This document shows, piece by piece, positions 62,554 through 64,000 of a stretch of 64,000 nt of DNA. Origin of the DNA: Flavobacteriales bacterium UBA1531 (lineage in GTDB: Bacteria; Bacteroidota; Bacteroidia; Flavobacteriales_D; Sanyastnellaceae); assembly GCA_002323795.1 (NCBI GenBank), contig DCPZ01000011.1:1-64000 (forward strand), written 5' to 3'. The notes beneath the pieces are model-generated. The model made no database searches. It had not been told where the DNA came from and was given only the letters and a program-made list of their open reading frames with translations. Every line of letters begins with the position of its first letter. Positions within the stretch are counted from its first letter, which is position 1. Made by a program: the position numbers and the translations under genes.

Positions 62554-63398
62554 CTAAGTCCGCTCAAGACCTTCGTGTTGCCGCGCTTCAAACGGATCTT
62601 CATTGGGAGAATCCGAAGGCAAACATCCTAAGCACAGAGCGTCAAATGGATGTGTTAAATGATAGCACGGACTTGATTGTTCTACCCGAAATGTGGGCCA
62701 CGGGATTCAGTATGAAACCGGATAAAATCGCCATGGAATGGGATGATCGATGGCGCACAAATCCCGATCAATGGCCTGCACCGCTTCAAGCCATGCTGCG
62801 TTGGAGTCAAGAAAAAAATGCTGCTGTTGTCGGTAGTCTGTCCTGCAAAATATTGCGAGGAAAACGGTATGTGAACCGTTGTTTTTTTGTATCACCAACC
62901 CAAGGTTTGGAGTGGTACGACAAGCGTCATTTGTTTGGATTTGCTGGAGAAAATGATGTCTACAGCGCTGGAGGAAGTTCCAAAAACATCGAATGGAGAG
63001 GTTGGAAACTTCGGCTGCAGATTTGCTATGATCTGAGGTTTCCGGTATTCGGCCGAAATCAAGCATCCAACCCTTACGACGTGCTAATTTATGTTGCCAA
63101 TTGGCCGAAATCCAGAATTTCCGCATGGAAAGCTCTCGTGAATGCACGCGCGATTGAAAATCAATGTTATGCCATTGGAGTTAACCGAATAGGTGCAGAC
63201 GGGAATGGAATTGCTCACAACGGCTGCAGCCTCTTGCTTCATCCAAAGGGGCATGCTCTAGCCGAGTCAATTGAAGATGAATCCGTTTGGATTCAAGCTA
63301 CGCTCTCGGCAAAGGAATTGATTGATTTTCGGGCAAAGTTTCCCGTGCTCGATGATGCAGATTCTTTCGAAATCAAACAAACGCGTTCAGTCCAGTGA
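62550..63398 (+). CDS. Nitrilase superfamily omega-amidase (YafV/NIT2-like)
   Basis: A 282-residue amidase with the Glu-Lys-Cys triad: E in LPEMWATGFS (about residue 47), K in YDKRHLFGFAGEN (about 129) and C in QICYDLRFPVF (about 162). The RHLFGFAGEN..Y.AG segment and length match the YafV/omega-amidase group, which hydrolyses 2-oxoglutaramate or 2-oxosuccinamate. The ATG overlaps the aminotransferase stop (ATGA), fitting joint action in methionine salvage. Its last 26 bases overlap the tail of the convergent glutaryl-CoA dehydrogenase gene. Confidence 0.92.
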   Translation: MTKSAQDLRVAALQTDLHWENPKANILSTERQMDVLNDSTDLIVLPEMWATGFSMKPDKIAMEWDDRWRTNPDQWPAPLQAMLRWSQEKNAAVVGSLSCKILRGKRYVNRCFFVSPTQGLEWYDKRHLFGFAGENDVYSAGGSSKNIEWRGWKLRLQICYDLRFPVFGRNQASNPYDVLIYVANWPKSRISAWKALVNARAIENQCYAIGVNRIGADGNGIAHNGCSLLLHPKGHALAESIEDESVWIQATLSAKELIDFRAKFPVLDDADSFEIKQTRSVQ

Positions 63399-64000
63399 CA
63401 TCCAAGCCCGTGATCAACAAATGAATGTCGTGGGTACCCTCGTATGTCACAACAGACTCGAGGTTCATCATGTGGCGCATGATTGGATACTCTCCCGTAA
63501 TTCCCATCCCACCAAGCATTTGGCGCGCGTCACGTGCAACGGTCAAAGCCATATCCACATTGTTGCGTTTTGCCATAGAAATCTGCGGCGATGTGGCACG
63601 TCCTTCATCACGCAATTGACCCAACCGATGGGTTAGAAGCTGCGCCTTGGTAATCTCTGTGATCATTTCTGCGAGCTTCTTCTGCTGCAGCTGGAATTGG
63701 CCAATTGGACGGTCAAATTGAATTCGTTCTTTGGAATATCGGAGAGCGGCATCGTAACAATCCAAAGCTGCACCGATTGCTCCCCACGCAATGCCGTAGC
63801 GGGCAGAGTCGAGGCAACTGAGCGGGGCACCTAAGCCATCGCGGCCAGGTAAAATATTGGTCTTCGGAACGCGAACATTGTCAAAAATCAATTCCCCTGT
63901 ATCGGAAGCTCGCAAACTCCACTTACCATGCATTGTTGGCGTGCTAAAGCCCTCCATGCCTCGTTCCACGATGATGCCTTTGATTCTCCCTGCTTCATTC
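63373..64000 (-). CDS. Glutaryl-CoA dehydrogenase, C-terminal part (partial)
   Basis: The frame is open to the right window edge, so about 209 C-terminal residues of an acyl-CoA dehydrogenase are visible. They include GKWSLRASDTGELIFDNVRVP (read in pieces), SARYGIAWGAIGAALDCY, FDRPIGQFQLQQKKLAEM, and GGMGITGEYPIMRHMMNLESVVTYEGTHDIHLLITGLDVTG, read in pieces. The YEGT motif holds the catalytic base glutamate and the arginine and GITGEYPI..HM..LE arrangement is that of glutaryl-CoA dehydrogenases (lysine/tryptophan catabolism to crotonyl-CoA). Other acyl-CoA dehydrogenases are less likely. Confidence 0.92.
   Translation of the reverse strand, partial: NEAGRIKGIIVERGMEGFSTPTMHGKWSLRASDTGELIFDNVRVPKTNILPGRDGLGAPLSCLDSARYGIAWGAIGAALDCYDAALRYSKERIQFDRPIGQFQLQQKKLAEMITEITKAQLLTHRLGQLRDEGRATSPQISMAKRNNVDMALTVARDARQMLGGMGITGEYPIMRHMMNLESVVTYEGTHDIHLLITGLDVTGLNAFV

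Overview
The window comes from a Bacteroidota chromosome, most likely the order Flavobacteriales. The evidence is type IX secretion (T9SS) genes (sprA, porZ) with T9SS-sorted cargo, alternative complex III (actABCDEF) joined to cytochrome oxidase genes, an ATP synthase beta/epsilon pair split from the rest of the operon, the gene order maeB-ruvA-sprA-gcvH-vanZ, Bacteroidota-type promoters (TTG, about 19-20 bases, TAnnTTTG) and no obvious Shine-Dalgarno sequences. The family cannot be fixed from the sequence. No phage, insertion sequence, CRISPR array, rRNA or tRNA was seen, and no stretch over 300 bases lacks a gene. The DNA is dense and operonic, with many 1-4 base stop/start overlaps.

Layout. 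1-2.6 kb: the end of a membrane protein (+), then nadC-brkB-DUF2147 (-). 2.6-5 kb: rlmH (+), atpC-atpD (-). 5-7.8 kb: ribF, an exported leucine-rich-repeat protein, pnuC and a NadR-type kinase (+), a cofactor-supply operon. 7.8-19.7 kb (-): maeB, ruvA, the giant sprA, gcvH, vanZ, tonB. 19.8-27.5 kb: an exported redox island: a T9SS-sorted protein (-), then a TlpA-like thioredoxin, a DUF6029 protein, two tandem T9SS-sorted thioredoxin paralogues, an Omp28 lipoprotein and a beta-barrel (+). 27.5-34.5 kb: a VPS10/BNR-repeat exoprotein, a LEA-2 lipoprotein and an M20 dipeptidase (-), proline dehydrogenase (+), a DUF4258-like protein (-). 34.5-40.4 kb: an ABC ATPase, permease and DUF3299-like operon (+), trhO (-), a 61-residue protein (+), ruvB-queG (-). 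40.5-52.3 kb (-): actABCDEF-coxB-coxA, from a promoter at 52.31 kb to a terminator at 40.49-40.45 kb. 52.5-64 kb: a SPOR-like protein (+), rimP-nusA-infB (-), an AlbA-domain protein, porZ, an aminotransferase and an omega-amidase (+), and the 3' part of a glutaryl-CoA dehydrogenase gene (-).

How the genes work together. ACIII oxidises menaquinol and passes electrons to the CoxAB oxidase, and ATP synthase uses the resulting gradient. SprA is the outer-membrane translocon of T9SS, and PorZ helps attach its cargo to the surface. The thioredoxin-fold cargo at 23-26 kb is predicted to leave by this route. NadC, PnuC, the NadR-type kinase and RibF supply NAD and FAD. The aminotransferase and omega-amidase pair fits the glutamine transaminase/omega-amidase route of methionine salvage.

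Most notable observations: an intrinsic-terminator-like hairpin in the 5' leader of rimP-nusA-infB; a recurring arrangement in which the -7 promoter element ends only 4-6 bases before the start codon, predicting leaderless mRNAs; a His/Asp-rich loop at the tip of a coiled-coil insertion in CoxB; and a Gly/Arg-rich insertion in SprA.
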